Shown here: positions 43,071 through 54,858 of the stretch, one piece after another
How the letters are laid out: every line of letters starts with the position of its first letter
How positions within the stretch are numbered: the stretch's first letter is position 1
NCBI RefSeq assembly: GCF_047496725.1
Contig: NC_132977.1
Location: 12,782,001-12,846,000 of the forward strand
Source of the DNA: Anoplolepis gracilipes
Taxonomy: Eukaryota; Arthropoda; Insecta; Hymenoptera; Formicidae
Direction of reading: 5' to 3'
Length of the DNA stretch: 64,000 nucleotides
Notes under the pieces: model-generated
The model's input: the letters and a program-made list of their open reading frames with translations, nothing else
Database searches by the model: none
What the model was told of the DNA's origin: nothing
Program-made: the position numbers and the translations under genes

Positions 43071-43565
43071 GTCGGAAATGTCCCTCACCGATTTTAATGA
43101 GCTTTGGATATGTTGTAGAACATAAAAAAATATTAGACCCATATTTTTGTTTAGCGGCGTATCTCAACGTTTAGAGGTTGAAACAATCCCTCGAAGAATA
43201 ACGAATTTTTCGTTTTTAGCGAATATCTTTGAAATTATGGGACATATGAAAAAATGTTTTATACGAAAGTTTTATGGTATTTTGTACTCTTTACAATAGT
43301 ATAATTGTATTTTTCAAAAATGTCAAATTTTTTAATTTACCCCACCCCCACCCCTTATTTTGCAAAATTTAAAAAAATTTTTAAGAACAAAAATTAAAGA
43401 GTATCGAAAGTTAAATTCATCCATGCAAATAATAATATCGTGGGTTCCACGAATCAATTTTGAGAAAACAAGATGATAACTTCGTACTATAGGCGCTGCG
43501 CTATAAATTGTGTTGCGTTATTTCTTTAGTTGTGACATATTCAATAACTGCCTCTTGTGCATATA
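43071..43565 (+). repeat. Left terminal inverted repeat of the long-TIR element
   Basis: Inverted partner of 49388-49880. Shared landmarks include GTCCCTCACCGATTTTAATG at the tip, CCCACCCCTTATTTTGCAAA in the middle and TCAATAACTGCCTCTTGTGC at the inner end. Confidence 0.9.
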
Positions 43566-43659
43566 TTTATCTTGCGCATATATTGGAACATAAAAATAGA
43601 TTAATCTTAATAACATAATACGTAACGTATTACACAAAATAAAGCATAAATGTGTATAT

Positions 43660-43698
<39 letters not shown>

Positions 43699-44500
43699 CA
43701 TATTTTGCACGAGACACAAATGAATAAAATCAGGTAAAAATAATATATTCATATAACTAATCTATTTTTCTAAGGTCTAAATAAAGACCGAAACGTTTGT
43801 ATAATAAAAATTTCTTAATTTAAAATTTTTGTTTTCTTTTTTTGGCGCACCTATACCGCTCAACTCCTAAAGCCCTTTTATTTTATTTTTAATCTTTAAT
43901 TGGAGAGTCTTTAGTCTTTATTCCATTAATGTATATATAACAAAAGTAACATATGTAAGTATGTTTACATATTGCAAGAATTAAAATAGTGTTGTGATGC
44001 ATAAAATAAAAATAGAGATTATTTTACCTTTGCAGGCATAAGCATGTATATACTGTTTTTAAGCAATAAAACTACAAAGTCATACCATCCGAGATGACAT
44101 TTGCAGACGTCAACTCAATCAGTGTTAAAGATACTGCAAAGAAAAATAGATTGATTATATGAATATATAATTTTTATATGATAAATTTATTCGTTCGTGT
44201 CGTTGTGCAAAATATGCAAATATATATTCATATAATCATTTAAATTTAGATATAAATATCTAATAATTGTCTTTTCAGTTCGTAGTTAGCAATGTAAAGT
44301 GTATTGAATATTGTGCTTTCGTGAACATATAAGTATTTAGTTGAATTATATTACGTTTTTATCTTATTCTTGTCATTCATTGCTTTGAGATTATTGAAAT
44401 TATAAAAATTCGTTAAATCATTATTATGCATATACCTATAATGTAACATCGTAATGTACGGAAAACCGAAATGAAATGGAACAAGAATTAACTTGCTAAT
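43566..44500. other. Left internal region of the long-TIR element
   Basis: AT-rich with a TA tract at about 43664-43695. An imperfect inverted pair (ATATATTTGCATATTTTGCA near 43688 and GCAAAATATGCAAATATATA near 44207) brackets 43688-44226, a possible decayed foldback. No ORF. Confidence 0.55.
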
Positions 44501-44504
44501 TATA

Positions 44505-44550
44505 CACACGCACACACACACGCGCGCGCGCCGTACGCACGCACGCACGT

Positions 44551-44604
<54 letters not shown>

Positions 44605-44646
44605 ACACACCCGCACCCACACCCCCCCCCCACACACACACATATA
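44505..44646. repeat. (CA)n-rich microsatellite
   Basis: Long CA tract with CG- and C-rich interruptions, directly before a MITE. ORFs translated here are artefacts. Confidence 0.95.
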
Positions 44647-44650
44647 TATA

Positions 44651-45085
44651 CAGGGTGTCCCCAAATTGGCGGATCAACTCTCGTGGGTAGATAGAGCGTG
44701 TTAAACTGAAGAGGAAAATCTTATATCATTTTGCTAAATTCGCAATAATTAATGAAATATAAATTAATAAAGATCGGCCAATACGTGCCAGGATAAGCGC
44801 GCGGCAGGAAGAAGCCTTCTACTTGTTACTTGATACTAGGCGCGCGGCGAGACAGTAGGCGGAGCGCTCTACAAAGGACGTACAAAGGGCGTACTTAAAG
44901 AGACACGTACAGTGCGTTTTGCGTTTATGTCTTGCCGCGCGCCTAGTATCAAGTAACAACTGGGAGGTTTCTTCGCACCGTGCGCTTATACTGGTATGGA
45001 TTGGCCGATCTTTATTAATTTATATCTTATTAATTATTGCGAATTTAGCAAAATGATATAAGATTTTTTTGTTCAGTTTAACACA

Positions 45086-45091
<6 letters not shown>
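44651..45091. mobile_element. MITE with CAGGGTGTCC end, right end lost
   Basis: Same family as the MITE at 26677-32335, but without inserts. The inner core has TACTTGATACTAGGCGCGCG and, inverted, CGCGCGCCTAGTATCAAGTA. The last ~45 bp of the right terminal repeat are replaced by a TA tract. It serves as the empty-site reference for the ISL2EU insertion. Confidence 0.85.
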
Positions 45092-45134
<43 letters not shown>

Positions 45135-45137
<3 letters not shown>

Positions 45138-46066
45138 GGTGTCCCAGAACCTTCCGTCCGTAAAATGACGTATTTCTGACACAATTTTAAGACAATTTTT
45201 CCTTTACCTAAATTTGATTTGAAACTTAGTTTTTGAGTTATAAGCAAAAATAGTTAGCAAATCACACGTCGAGTACAGAAGGCAGATAGGAACGGCGCGG
45301 CACACCGCGAGCGCGGGCGCAGCGGACCGTTCGACGAGTGATTGCCGCCGCATGAGTCGCTAACTATTTTATCTTATAACATAAAATTATGCTTTAAATA
45401 AAATTTTGGTAAAGAAGAAAATGTTTTATAATTACGTCAGGCATAAGTGTTCCTTAAAATAACGTTGAAAGCTGCGATTAGCTGATTGCTACACGCGATG
45501 TGTTTCTCAGCTGAGCCGAAAAATCAATATATCGATCAGTCTGAAGTCGTTGACGACAATGTCGATGACAATCGAAGGAGCGTCGCCGTCGCGGAGGCGG
45601 TTATTTCTCTCTCTCTCTTTCTTTCACTCACTCTGTTCCTTCCTTTTACGCATACACACATCGCGTGTAGCAACCAGCTGACCGCAGCGTCCGACGGCCG
45701 GCGATTCGGAACAACTTTTGGTCATTAAAGTAATGTTATTTTAAGGAACACATATTCCTGACGTAATTATAAGACATTTTCTTCTTTACCAAAATTTTAT
45801 TTAAAGCATAATTTTATGCTATAAGATAAAATAGTAAGCAACTCATACGGCGGTAATCATCCGTCGAACGGTCAGCTGCGCCCGCGCTCGCGGTGCGCCG
45901 CGTCGCTCCTGCCTGCCTTCTATACTCGACGCGTGATTTGCTAACTATTTTTGCTTATAACACAAAAACTAGGCTTCAAATCAAATTTTGGTAAAGGAAA
46001 AATTGTCTTAGAATTGTATCAGAAATACGTAATTTTACGGACGGAAGGTTGTTCTGGGACACCCTG
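45135..46066. mobile_element. 932-bp foldback MITE
   Basis: Begins CAGGGTGTCCCAGAACCTTC and ends with the inverted version GTTCTGGGACACCCTG. The arms pair through TCCGTCCGTAAAAT, AAGCAAAAATAGTTAGCAAA and the CG-rich CCGCGAGCGCGGGCGCAG region. Inner arms pair again (TTATCTTATAACATAAAATT). The centre (about 45470-45730) is unpaired and may be captured DNA. Confidence 0.85.
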
Positions 46067-46074
46067 TATATATA

Positions 46075-46949
46075 CAGGGTGAACCATTTTAATCTATCCA
46101 GTCGAATATCTCGAAAACCAAACCCGGGAGAAAAAAATGTTTCAGATAAAAGTTGTACGGTTTCGAGGGGGCCATAAGATGGTACCACTGGTTTGACCTT
46201 GAAAAGTCATTTGAAGGTCACGTAAAGGTCACTTCAAGTTTTTTAAATGGAACACCCTATATATTTTTAAATATTCTTGTAGCTCATCTCGAGAGCTTTC
46301 CAAAATACTTATGACAAAGTATTTTTCATTAAGTATTTTTTTAATTATAAGGCTTCAAAGTTGCAGTATTTTTACATAAAATACAAGATATCTCATAAAA
46401 TATTCATTTTTTGATTATCTTACTCTAATACTTTTATGCACAGAATAACGAGACGAATCAATTGGCATAATTAAAACACATAATTATATTAAAGTAAAAA
46501 TCTGAATTTGCAACTAAGTTACACATTTTTACTTTAACATAATTATGTGTTTTCTTTACACCAATTGATTCGTCTCATTATTCTGTATATAAAAGTATTA
46601 GAGTAAGATAATCAAAAAATAAATATTTTACGAGATATCTTGTATTTTATGTCAAAATATTGCAACTTTGAAGCTTTATAACTCAAAAAATACTTAATGA
46701 AAAATACTTTGTCATAAGTGTTTTGGAAAGCTCTCGAGATGAGCTACAAGAATATGTAAAAATATATAGGGTGTTCCATTTAAAAAACTTGAAGTGACCT
46801 TCACGTGACCTTCAAATGACTTTTCAAGGTCAAACTAATGGACCATCTTATGGCCCCCTCGAAACCATACAACTTTTATCTGAAACATTTTTCTCTCCGG
46901 ACTTGGTTTTCGAGATATTCGACTGGATGGATTAAAATGGTCCACCCTG
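46075..46949. mobile_element. 875-bp near-perfect palindromic MITE
   Basis: Begins CAGGGTGAACCATTTTAATC and ends with the inverted GATTAAAATGGTCCACCCTG. Both arms (about 430 bp each) carry AAGTCATTTGAAGGTCACGT and AGCTCATCTCGAGAGCTTTC. It starts 8 bp after the preceding MITE, within TATATA. Confidence 0.88.
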
Positions 46950-47550
46950 TATATATATATATTTTTTTAAAATAAATCAGTACTTTAGTCTGAAAAAATT
47001 TATTACATTAATAATGAAAAACAAATATTTAATTCTGCTATCTTTATTCATTTTTTGTTATTTTTCGTATTATTCTCTTGTTCCGTATTTATAAAAAAAT
47101 AATTTTTTTGTCAATGAAATGTTATGATTGATGGTTCAATGAATTTTTTGTAAGCATCTATACCAACAATAAAATTATTTTTTGTTTATAAAATTATTTT
47201 CTGGTTACTTCAAATTTTAGAATTTCTATTTCAATATCTTATACTGTAGTTTTTCTCTATTATCACAACATACACAAAATACAAAATTATTATTTTGTTT
47301 TAATGGCTTAATTTATTTTGCCTTATTATATTTTTGCCAAGAGAAAGTAAGAGATGACATTACTATCATAAAAAGACAATTGTATTAATTATGAAATTTA
47401 TTCTTTTTTATATATAATAAAAGTTCGAGATATATATTAAAATTTTAATATTTTAGAATGCTGCAGTTTAATCCATACAACGTAATACTTTTACTTTCTG
47501 TAACTTTTACTGATTTGATTTATCAACAAACTCCGATAACTCTATAGGAA

Positions 47551-49131
47551 AGAGAAGTGAAAGAAAAAATTGAACGCATGCTGTTAGAAATAAAAGATGA
47601 AGAACAACTTCAACTAGAAGTGGAAGAAACATTAGAATTTTACGATGAATATGAGATTCCAGAAGCGGAAGAAATTGATTTATTAGAGACAGAAATGAAG
47701 AGAAAATTTATCTCCCAGAAGAAGTTATTTGTAGTTCTGTTGAAACAACAATATCGAATGACTATAACAGGCAAGCTGTGGAATACTGAAGGAGTGGTAC
47801 AACAAGACCAAGATCGCTTGAAGGAGTTAAATAAAAATTTAGAAAAGTTACATCGATATGACAACTATGACGATGGGAAAACCAAATCATTCAAGGTGGT
47901 AGTAGGCTAGAAAAATTAAAAAAAATTTCTGAATACACATTAAACCATTTTAATAAAGCACTTAAAAGAAAAATCATCATTCATGATATTGACATCGCTC
48001 GATAGGCTTTTCAAGCACAAGAAAAAGAAAATGCGCTAGGATTCAAAGCCTCCGAAACATGGGTAAAAAGATTCAAAAAAAGCACATAATATTGTGTCTC
48101 GGAAAATAATAAAATTTGTAACAAAAAAAACTGTGCTATCTAAAACAAACTTGGAAGATAAATGCGATACATTTATTACAAATGTAAAATATTATATTAA
48201 TTGATATGGAGTGAAAAATATTTATAATTCGGATCAGAGTGGATTTCAGTTAGAATTTCATTCTGGTCGTACTTTAACTAGAAAAAGTATAAAAAAAGTA
48301 AAATCTGTAGTACAGTCTGTATTATCAATCACGCATAGCTATTCAATTCAACCGACTATTTCAGCTGATGACAGATTATTATCGCCTCTTTTTATAGTAT
48401 TAAAGAAATTACAGGAACGTTTGGTCCAAGAGTACAAGAAACATTATTCAAGGCGCCTAATATCTTTGTTATGGCTTTAACATCAGGCAAATTAACATCG
48501 AATCATGTAAAAACTTGGTTAAAGGAAGTATTTTTTGCAAATGTCGAGCCACAATCGGTATTATTATTAGATTCATGGAGTGGACATTGTTCTAACATAA
48601 TTTCAGAAACCAAACCAGATTCTACAACAGATATTGTTTGTTTTTCTTAACTATTCCCGCCGGTACAACGGGAAAAATACAGCCATTAGACGTATACGAA
48701 TTTCGGTTGTGAGAATTTTATTAAACACCTTTCTGATGCTGTTATTTTCTTAGATTTTGTTTTGGAAGAAATTTCATGCAAGAAATAATATCTTAAAATT
48801 GCAATCATTAACACACTATCAATTCTCGTCGTCCAGATTTCAAAATTTATTTAAATATGCGTGGTTTCAAAGTTACATACAGAATAGACCGACAGAGTTT
48901 GAAACACCAGTAGATTTTTGTTTTAAAAAGAATTCTAAAGTAAAATGCAATATTTGTGGCGAAACAGCAATAGAAACTTGTTCTTGGTGTAAAAAATTGC
49001 TTTGTATAATACATTTTTTCTATGAACATCATCTTTGTAATGAATATGCTATAAATGTAAGACATATATGTACATTTATGAACCAATTCTGTATTGATTT
49101 CTTTAAAAAAGACGTGTTTTCAAATTATTGA
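47551..49131 (+). pseudogene. Pogo/CENP-B-like DDE_1 transposase, degenerate
   Basis: The N-terminal ORF (47551-47910) has KEKIERMLLEIKDEEQLQLE and ALFLKRKF-like charged helices. Then, in shifting frames, come a helix-turn-helix segment (about 47910-48130) and the catalytic core: Asp at 48232-48234 in NSDQSGFQLE followed by HSGRTLTRKS, SIQPTISADDRLLSPLFIVL, Asp at 48570-48572 in LLLDSWSGH, and Asp at 48689-48691 in IQPLDVYEF. This DDD layout suits DDE_1 (pogo-type) enzymes. The C-terminus (48757-49131) adds a Cys cluster CNICGETAIETCSWCKKLLC. Stops and frameshifts are frequent. A Sola-type assignment is the alternative. Confidence 0.65.
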
Positions 49132-49387
49132 TGAATACTGAAGGTTTTTGGCAGTTTTCCTTATTCATGCAACAAATGTTCGTATTCTCTTACTTTTGCC
49201 TAATAAAAAATTCTTATTCATATAAAATTACATTTGTAACAATTTCAACCTCTTTTTCTTCTTCTTTATATTTTAATTTTTTTCTTCTATTACTTCTTTT
49301 ATTTTTATTTTATAATATATTTTAATCAATAAACTCATTAAATTAAATTATATATTAAATTATATTTAATAATTATATAAATTTATA

Positions 49388-49880
49388 TTTATATGCACAA
49401 GAGGCAGTTATTGAATGTATCACAACTAAAGAAATAACGCAACACAACTTATAACGCAGCGCCTATAGCACGAAGTTATCATCTTGTTTTCTCAAAATTG
49501 ATTCGTGGAATCCACATATTATTATACTTGGATGGATTTGCCTTTCGATATTCTTTAATTTTTATTCTTAAAAAATTCGTTTAATTTTGCAAAATAAGGG
49601 GTAGGGGTGGAGTAAATTAGAAAATTTGACATTTTTGAAAAATAAAATCATACTATTGTAAAGAGTACAAAATACCATAAAACTTTTGTATAAAACATTT
49701 TTTCATATGTCCTATATTTTCAAAGATATTCGCTAAAAACGAAAAATGGTTGTTTTTCGAAGGGTTATTTCAATCCCTAAATGTTGAGATACGCAGCTAT
49801 AAAAAAAGATTGGTCTAATATTTTTTTATGTTTTACAACATATCCAAAACTCATTAAAATCGGTGAGGGACACTTCCGAC
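49388..49880 (-). repeat. Right terminal inverted repeat of the long-TIR element
   Basis: Inverted partner of 43071-43565. It ends CGGTGAGGGACACTTCCGAC at 49880, immediately followed by the GC-rich R1 leader. Confidence 0.9.
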
Positions 49881-50526
49881 CCCCTCGTGGTGTGCCACCT
49901 TGTCGTGGTGAGGGGGCTCTAGTCTTCGGTCGTCCTAGGTAGTACTCACGGTCCAACCGTAGGGAGGGCCAGGCAGGCGGAGGCTAGCTAAGAGCACACC
50001 GTACCTTGCAGTCTGCGGGGTACACCCGGAGCCCGGCGACTCCGTTAGAGGCTTGTCCTCATTCGTCGGTAGGAGTTGGTGGCGGCCCTGACTTCAATCG
50101 CCTGGTGGCACGGCACCGATAGGGGGAAGGCTTGCTCCCCGTCCGTGACATGGCTGGGTGCTCCCAGCACAAGAGGGTTTCTGCACAGATGGGTGCTCCC
50201 GCTGTGCGGCGTCCCTCGGGGGATGTGGGTGCCGGTTTCGGCTGGCGTTCCACAATGGGGGGCTCCTCTCTTGGGGACAGGCAGCTTAGTGGGCTTGCCC
50301 CTAAGTGCGCGGCCACGAGGAGAAGCGGGACGGGCCGATGATATCCCGGGCCCATCCGGCTGGGCCGTTCCCGAGCCGCTCGGACGTATTCCGAGGTCAG
50401 GACCCGGCAGCGAGTGTGGGCGCCTCCGGCGGTACACCGTAACCGTTTCTTCTTTCGAAGCGGTGCACCGCTGGGTCTCTTCCGAGGTTTCTCTCGGGGG
50501 GGACGTAACACGGTACGCTGGCTGCC
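49881..50526 (+). promoter_or_regulatory. Probable 5' leader of the R1-type element
   Basis: GC-rich, no conserved protein in any frame. Its first bases (CCCCTCGTGGTGTGCCACCT then TGTCGTGGTGAGGGGG) can form a compact stem, as leaders of R1/R2-type elements often do. Internal promoter function is inferred from the class. Confidence 0.45.
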
Positions 50527-51853
50527 ATGGCGGGTAAGGCTGGGCCAGGGAGCGGCGACTCAGCCCCAACCGTCTATGAGGCTCCCCGGATGGCGCCACC
50601 TACTGCAGTATCCTGGAGGTCGGAGGCCAGGAACTTCTGAAAGCCCATGGAGGCGTCAAAACCTCCATAGGTAAGTAAGGGGCTGGGGACCAGTGAGATG
50701 TAATATCCCCCCGGCCCGAGTCGTATATTATCCGCCCTCCGGGGGAACTCGGGGCCCAGTGAAACAAAAGAGAGCAAACAACACTGAGCCCCTCAAACCC
50801 GCTGACGTGGGTGGAAAATGGGCCTTTCTTCCTTTTATTTCTAAGAGGACGGAGAAGGCGGCGGAGTCCTCTAAATCGGCGGAGAATAAAAAGAGAAGAA
50901 TCCAGCGAACGGCGGCTGTTTCGATAATACTGCCCCGAGGGGCAATATTGCGAGACACTAAAACTGGCTCGACAGGCAGTGAATATTGAGCAGCTAGGCA
51001 TCAAGAGCCTAAAAGTAAAAAGAGCTGCCACCGGGGCAATCATTTACGAGATCCCCGGGGAAGAGAAGGCCGAAAAGGCCGAACAGGCCGATCGATTTGC
51101 GGAGGACTTCATAAGGCATCCCAAAATAAAGAGGGCGTCCGGGTCGCGCGGCCCTGTAAGAAGGACGAATTCAGAGTCCGCGGCAGAGACGAATCAGTCA
51201 CTAAGGAGGAAGTGGTGGCTGAGGTGGGGAAGATGAGACGGTGCTCGACCTCAGAGGTTAAAACGGGAGAAATAAGGTTCTCCCCCAAAACCATGGGCAC
51301 CATATGGGTGCAATGCTCGTTGGCTGCCGCCAACAAGATAGTAGCAGCCGACAAAATTCAAATAGGATGGGTGGCAGCAGGGGAATTACTTAAAGTCCGG
51401 CCTCTATAATGCCACAAATGTTTGGAGAGAAGCTACGTCCGCGAACGTTGCAACAACGCAGCGGACAGAAGTGGCCTCTGCTACAACTGTGGCATGGCAG
51501 GTCACAAGGCAGCCAGCTGTTCCGCACGGACCAAATGTATCCTCTGTGAGGAGAGTGGGCTGCCAAGTAGCCACAGGGTCGGCAGCGAAAGCTGCCACCC
51601 AAAAAAGAAGAAGGATGGCAGCAATAAGGCCGCCCCAAAGACTGGGTCAAAAGAGAGGGGAAACAAAGTACCCTCTCCCCCAGCCAATGCCCCCACCAAG
51701 GGCAAGGAAGGAAAGAGCGCAGCCCCCAAACCACGGAAGAAAGGGAAAGAGGCAGCGCGGAAGAAGGAAGAAGAGCCCGCAATGGCAACAGCAAAAGAGG
51801 TTCCCGTAGGAAACCCCATAGTGCTAGAGGAGGTAGTCATGGAGGAGGCCTAA
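50527..51853 (+). pseudogene. R1-type ORF1 (Gag-like) with three CCHC zinc knuckles
   Basis: ATG at 50527 opens MAGKAGPGSGDSAPTVYEAP. After several frame changes, recognisable blocks are RFAEDFIRHPKIKRA (51080-51130), VQCSLAAANKIVAADKIQIG (51300-51370) and the knuckles (51410-51600): CERSY-like CNNAADRSGLCYNCGMAGHK, AASCSARTKCILCEESG. A Lys/Pro-rich tail follows to 51853. ORF1 proteins of this clade bind element RNA and target it to the nucleus. ORF2 begins 14 bases later. Confidence 0.75.
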
Positions 51854-51866
51854 GTCTCATTACATT

Positions 51867-52973
51867 ATGAGCAAGATAGGCCTCCTCCAAACTAACCTGA
51901 ATCATTGCGCCAGGGCTCAGGACTTATTCTTGCATATCCTAGCAGAATGCAAGTGCGGAATAGGGACAGCGGCAGAGCCCTATAGAATCCCGCCCAACCA
52001 TCTTTGTTGGGCGGGAGATGACAGGGCTCTGTCGCTATCATCTAGAGAGAGGAGATCGGCTCCCTCCTGTTTCAAAATAGGGGCGGGGAGACACCATGTG
52101 ATGGTGGAGTGGAGCCCACTCTGGGTGGTGGGTTGCTATATCCCCCCCTAACATAAGAGACCCTGCCCTGGTTTAGAGATATCCTGGACGAAATAGCTTT
52201 ACTCGTCCAAAGAAGACTCCCCGAACCTATTATAGTGGCCGGGGACTTCAATGCCTGGAATAGGCTGTGAAGTTCCCGGTCCACAAACCATAAGGACAGG
52301 GTCTTGGAAGATTAGGCGGCGGTGCTCGGCCTGGTACTGATTAACCGAGGGTCGAGCAGCACCCTGGTTAAACCGCGGCGGGAGTCTATAGTCGACATAG
52401 CCGTCTCCCTCTGCGGCTGACAGAATTAACAACTGGCGGATGATGTCACAAGAGACCCTCTCGGATCATTTATACATCCAAATGGGGGTTGACATCACTC
52501 GCCGCAGGGTACTTAACCGTCGCCCTGAGGAGGAGGGGGAAACCCATCCCTCAAAAGATGGGCCCTTAAGCAGCTAGATACCGACAGGCTGATGGCTGCA
52601 GTAATGTTGGAGACCTGGCCCGGTGTCCAACTTCCAGAGAGCACCTAGGGCTGGGTGGGATGGCTCGGGGAGCTTATGATCAAGGCATGCGATTTCGCCA
52701 TGCCCCGAGCCAAACCCAGGCCGCGCAAGGCGGCGTACTGGTGGACAGAGGAAATCGCGGAATTACATGCAATCTCTATCCGAGCCAGGCGCCGCCTCAC
52801 ATGACTAAGAAGGCGCGGTCTCTCCGACGCTGCGGAGGAAACACTGGGGAAGTAAAGAGAGGCAAGAAACTCCTTCAGTGCTGCCATTAGAAAGGCCAAG
52901 ACCGATGCGTGGGAGGAGCAGTTGCTCTTCCTCAACTCAGACCCTTGGGGCGTCCATATAAGATCGTACTTAA
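51867..52973 (+). pseudogene. R1-type ORF2, endonuclease part
   Basis: ATG at 51867 opens MSKIGLLQTNLNHCARAQDL, the start of the APE-type endonuclease: Asn in QTNLNH, Glu in AAEPYRIP, then HVMVEWSPLWVVGCYIPP. A GDFNAW-like segment (VAGDFNAWNRL) is readable at about 52235-52270. The end of the region (LNSDPWG, about 52930-52960, frame changed) is the linker that precedes the RT domain. Frames change at least four times. The remainder of ORF2 is at 62729 onward. Confidence 0.75.
52970..52973. repeat. TTAA target duplication, left copy
   Basis: TTAA at 52970-52973 and 62729-62732 flank the 9,755-bp insertion. Removing the insertion and one TTAA restores GTACTTAACAAATTAAGG, which reads VLNKLR in the R1 ORF2 frame that continues on the right as QWASSVTKSLDLKV. 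Confidence 0.88.
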
Positions 52974-52983
52974 AGGGATACCG

Positions 52984-54112
52984 TACCGTACTACCTTACC
53001 GATCAAAACGATTGTTTAGTTTTTAAACGAAATTATTAAATTGGTTGCACAGAATGAAAAATGCTTCTCCATGATTAAAGTACATATAATAACGAACCGG
53101 GTTGTGTTCAATTTTCAGTTAAAAACGAGAAAAAAAATTACAGTTTTAAATTATCGACTGCTAGCGTCAAGTCATACATATATTTGTTTAATATAAAAGT
53201 TTTGCAATTTGCACGTACAAAATAAGATAGATTCTCGCTTGGAAATGCATGAAAGAATATATGTAAACTTTTAGAAATGATTTTGAGGTCTAGTAAAAAT
53301 AATTTCGTTTTAAAACACTCGTGCATATTATTATATGAAAATCGAGGATAAATGGATAAAAAAGAGCAGTAGATTAGTGCACCAGCAGATTGACTGGTGT
53401 CGTGATAGTCAGAGCTATAATCTTTTTCTGTGACAAGGAAGGACAATAGTACTATCCTTGTCTGTTTCATGCGTAGAGTAATATACATGCACGCCGGTGA
53501 TACCGAACCGGCTCACGGCCCGTATGACACACACAAGCGCGAGCCGTTTACATGTGAGCTTGGCACGTGCATGGCGCCACATATACACGACTCGCGCTTG
53601 TGTGTGCGTCATACGGAGAGTTAGCCATGCATCTGATTTGGTATTAGTGATGCACGCTCTAATATCGTTTAGTGTAGTTTTGTGTAGTGAAGTTATTTGT
53701 GAGGTGTTAGTTATTTATGGGTCAACAGCACGATTGGAAATATTTGTCTCTCTGTCAACGTAGAGTTTCCTTCAAGGAAGGCTGGATGAAAAGGTTAATA
53801 TTTTCATTTATATAAAAGGAATTGTTTTAATGTTGTTATATCATATGTTATTTATTATATTATATTGTTATCCAAATATGTTATGGCATATCGTTTTCGT
53901 ATGAAAGAGTTCATTACTCAAAGAGCGATCTTATTTTCCAATAAATTTATATTTTTTATCAAATATGAATTTTGATTCATAAGTTATATATAAATAATAT
54001 ATACATATATATATATATAAATAATATATACATATATATATAATATATACATATAAAATATAATAATATATTCCAAATTATTAAATTCCAATGGCTAGTA
54101 CTCAATTAATAG
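52984..54112. other. Left internal region of the TTAA element
   Basis: Contains no convincing gene. It has the hairpin at 53522-53614 and, from 53990 to 54070, TATATA-rich low complexity. Confidence 0.45.
53522..53614. repeat. Imperfect hairpin with ~22-bp arms
   Basis: GTATGACACACACAAGCGCG at 53522 pairs with the inverted copy CGCGCTTGTGTGTGCGTCAT ending near 53614. Confidence 0.65.
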
Positions 54113-54169
54113 CAAATAATGTAAGTAGAACGACCAAACTAGCCAATAATATCTTTATTTAATATTAAA

Positions 54170-54206
54170 ACGACGTTTCGACCATTTGGTTGTGGTCCTT
54201 TTCAAG
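54170..54206 (-). ncRNA. Degenerate hammerhead-like motif, inverted copy
   Basis: Inverted copy of the motif at 56161-56199, with GACC/GGTC stem and GAAACGTC. Confidence 0.3.
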
Positions 54207-54450
54207 TTTAACTACAATGAATAACAAATAAATTATAAATTGAACCAAGACGGTAAACGCAGTAAATCAATCAAAAAAAAAAAAAAACCAAATAAATTTA
54301 GTACATACATTCGAGTGAACAAAGATGTATATCAATGTGTTGTACAGGTAGCAGTTAGTTAAACATATTGATTTGACGAACCAACAAGTGACGGAACACG
54401 TCTTGTCAAAACTAATGTCAAAACTAAACTGTCGATTTTTAAAAAACATT

Positions 54451-54822
54451 TTAGACGATCTTTATAATCTTGTCATAAATATTATGTAGATTTTCTGTGT
54501 CTTTTTGTAAGTTTATTGTGTTGTTGTTAAATTTCTTGATAAAAAACATTTCGGCTATTTCTCTCTTTTTTATAAATTTCTCGTTATGTAAAATATCTGG
54601 GCTATCCCACTCAAAGTCATTTCCGAATTCAGATCTATGTTTACTAATTACGGATTGACACGAAGGATGCAATTTGATATTTTTACAATGTTCGTTAAAC
54701 CTTGTGCGCAAATGTCTTTTTGTTTGGCCTATGTAAAACGCATCACAATCCCTACAACGAATTTTATATATGACATTAGTTCTATTATCAATATTTAACA
54801 TATCTTTGCCACGTCTGATCAA
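54451..54822 (-). pseudogene. Inverted copy of the Penelope GIY-YIG endonuclease
   Basis: The - strand ORF begins MIRRGKDMLNIDNRTNVIYK and has IRCRDCDAFYIGQTKRHLRT, keeping the YIG of the nuclease signature, then FNEHCKNIKLHPSCQS. It is part of the inverted upstream copy and lacks RT, so it is a fragment. It differs from the downstream copy at about ten residues. Confidence 0.8.
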
Positions 54823-54858
54823 TGTGTTAAGCTTATTCGTTACTATCGACGCTACACT

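Larger units (their letters stand above)
43071..49880 (+). mobile_element. 6.8-kb DNA transposon with ~490-bp terminal inverted repeats
   Basis: Sequence 43071-43565 is repeated in inverted orientation at 49388-49880. The outer tips are GTCGGAAATGTCCCTCACCG and, read inward from the right, GTCGGAAGTGTCCCTCACCG. Divergence between the repeats is small (roughly one change per 15-20 bases by eye). A pogo-like transposase remnant lies inside at 47551-49131. Three MITEs sit between. The left flank is BEL coding sequence and the right flank is an R1 leader, so no target duplication can be verified. Confidence 0.82.
49881..52973 (+). mobile_element. R1-clade non-LTR retrotransposon, 5' part
   Basis: GC-rich DNA unlike its surroundings, with a leader (49881-50526), a Gag-like ORF1 with three CCHC motifs and the start of an APE-type endonuclease ORF2. 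It is interrupted at 52973 by the TTAA insertion and resumes at 62729 with the RT. Many frameshifts and stops are present, so it is an old copy. No 28S rDNA flank is seen. Confidence 0.85.

Noticed and set aside
44351..44690. ORFs rich in Cys/Val or His/Thr
   Set aside because: They translate a CA/TG microsatellite.
49881..49960. Possible HDV-like ribozyme at the start of the R1-type leader
   Set aside because: The GC-rich stem is suggestive, but I could not place the nested pseudoknot by eye.
50045..50599. Long - strand and alternative-frame ORFs in GC-rich DNA
   Set aside because: High GC reduces stop codons; the + strand R1 leader and ORF1 explain the region.
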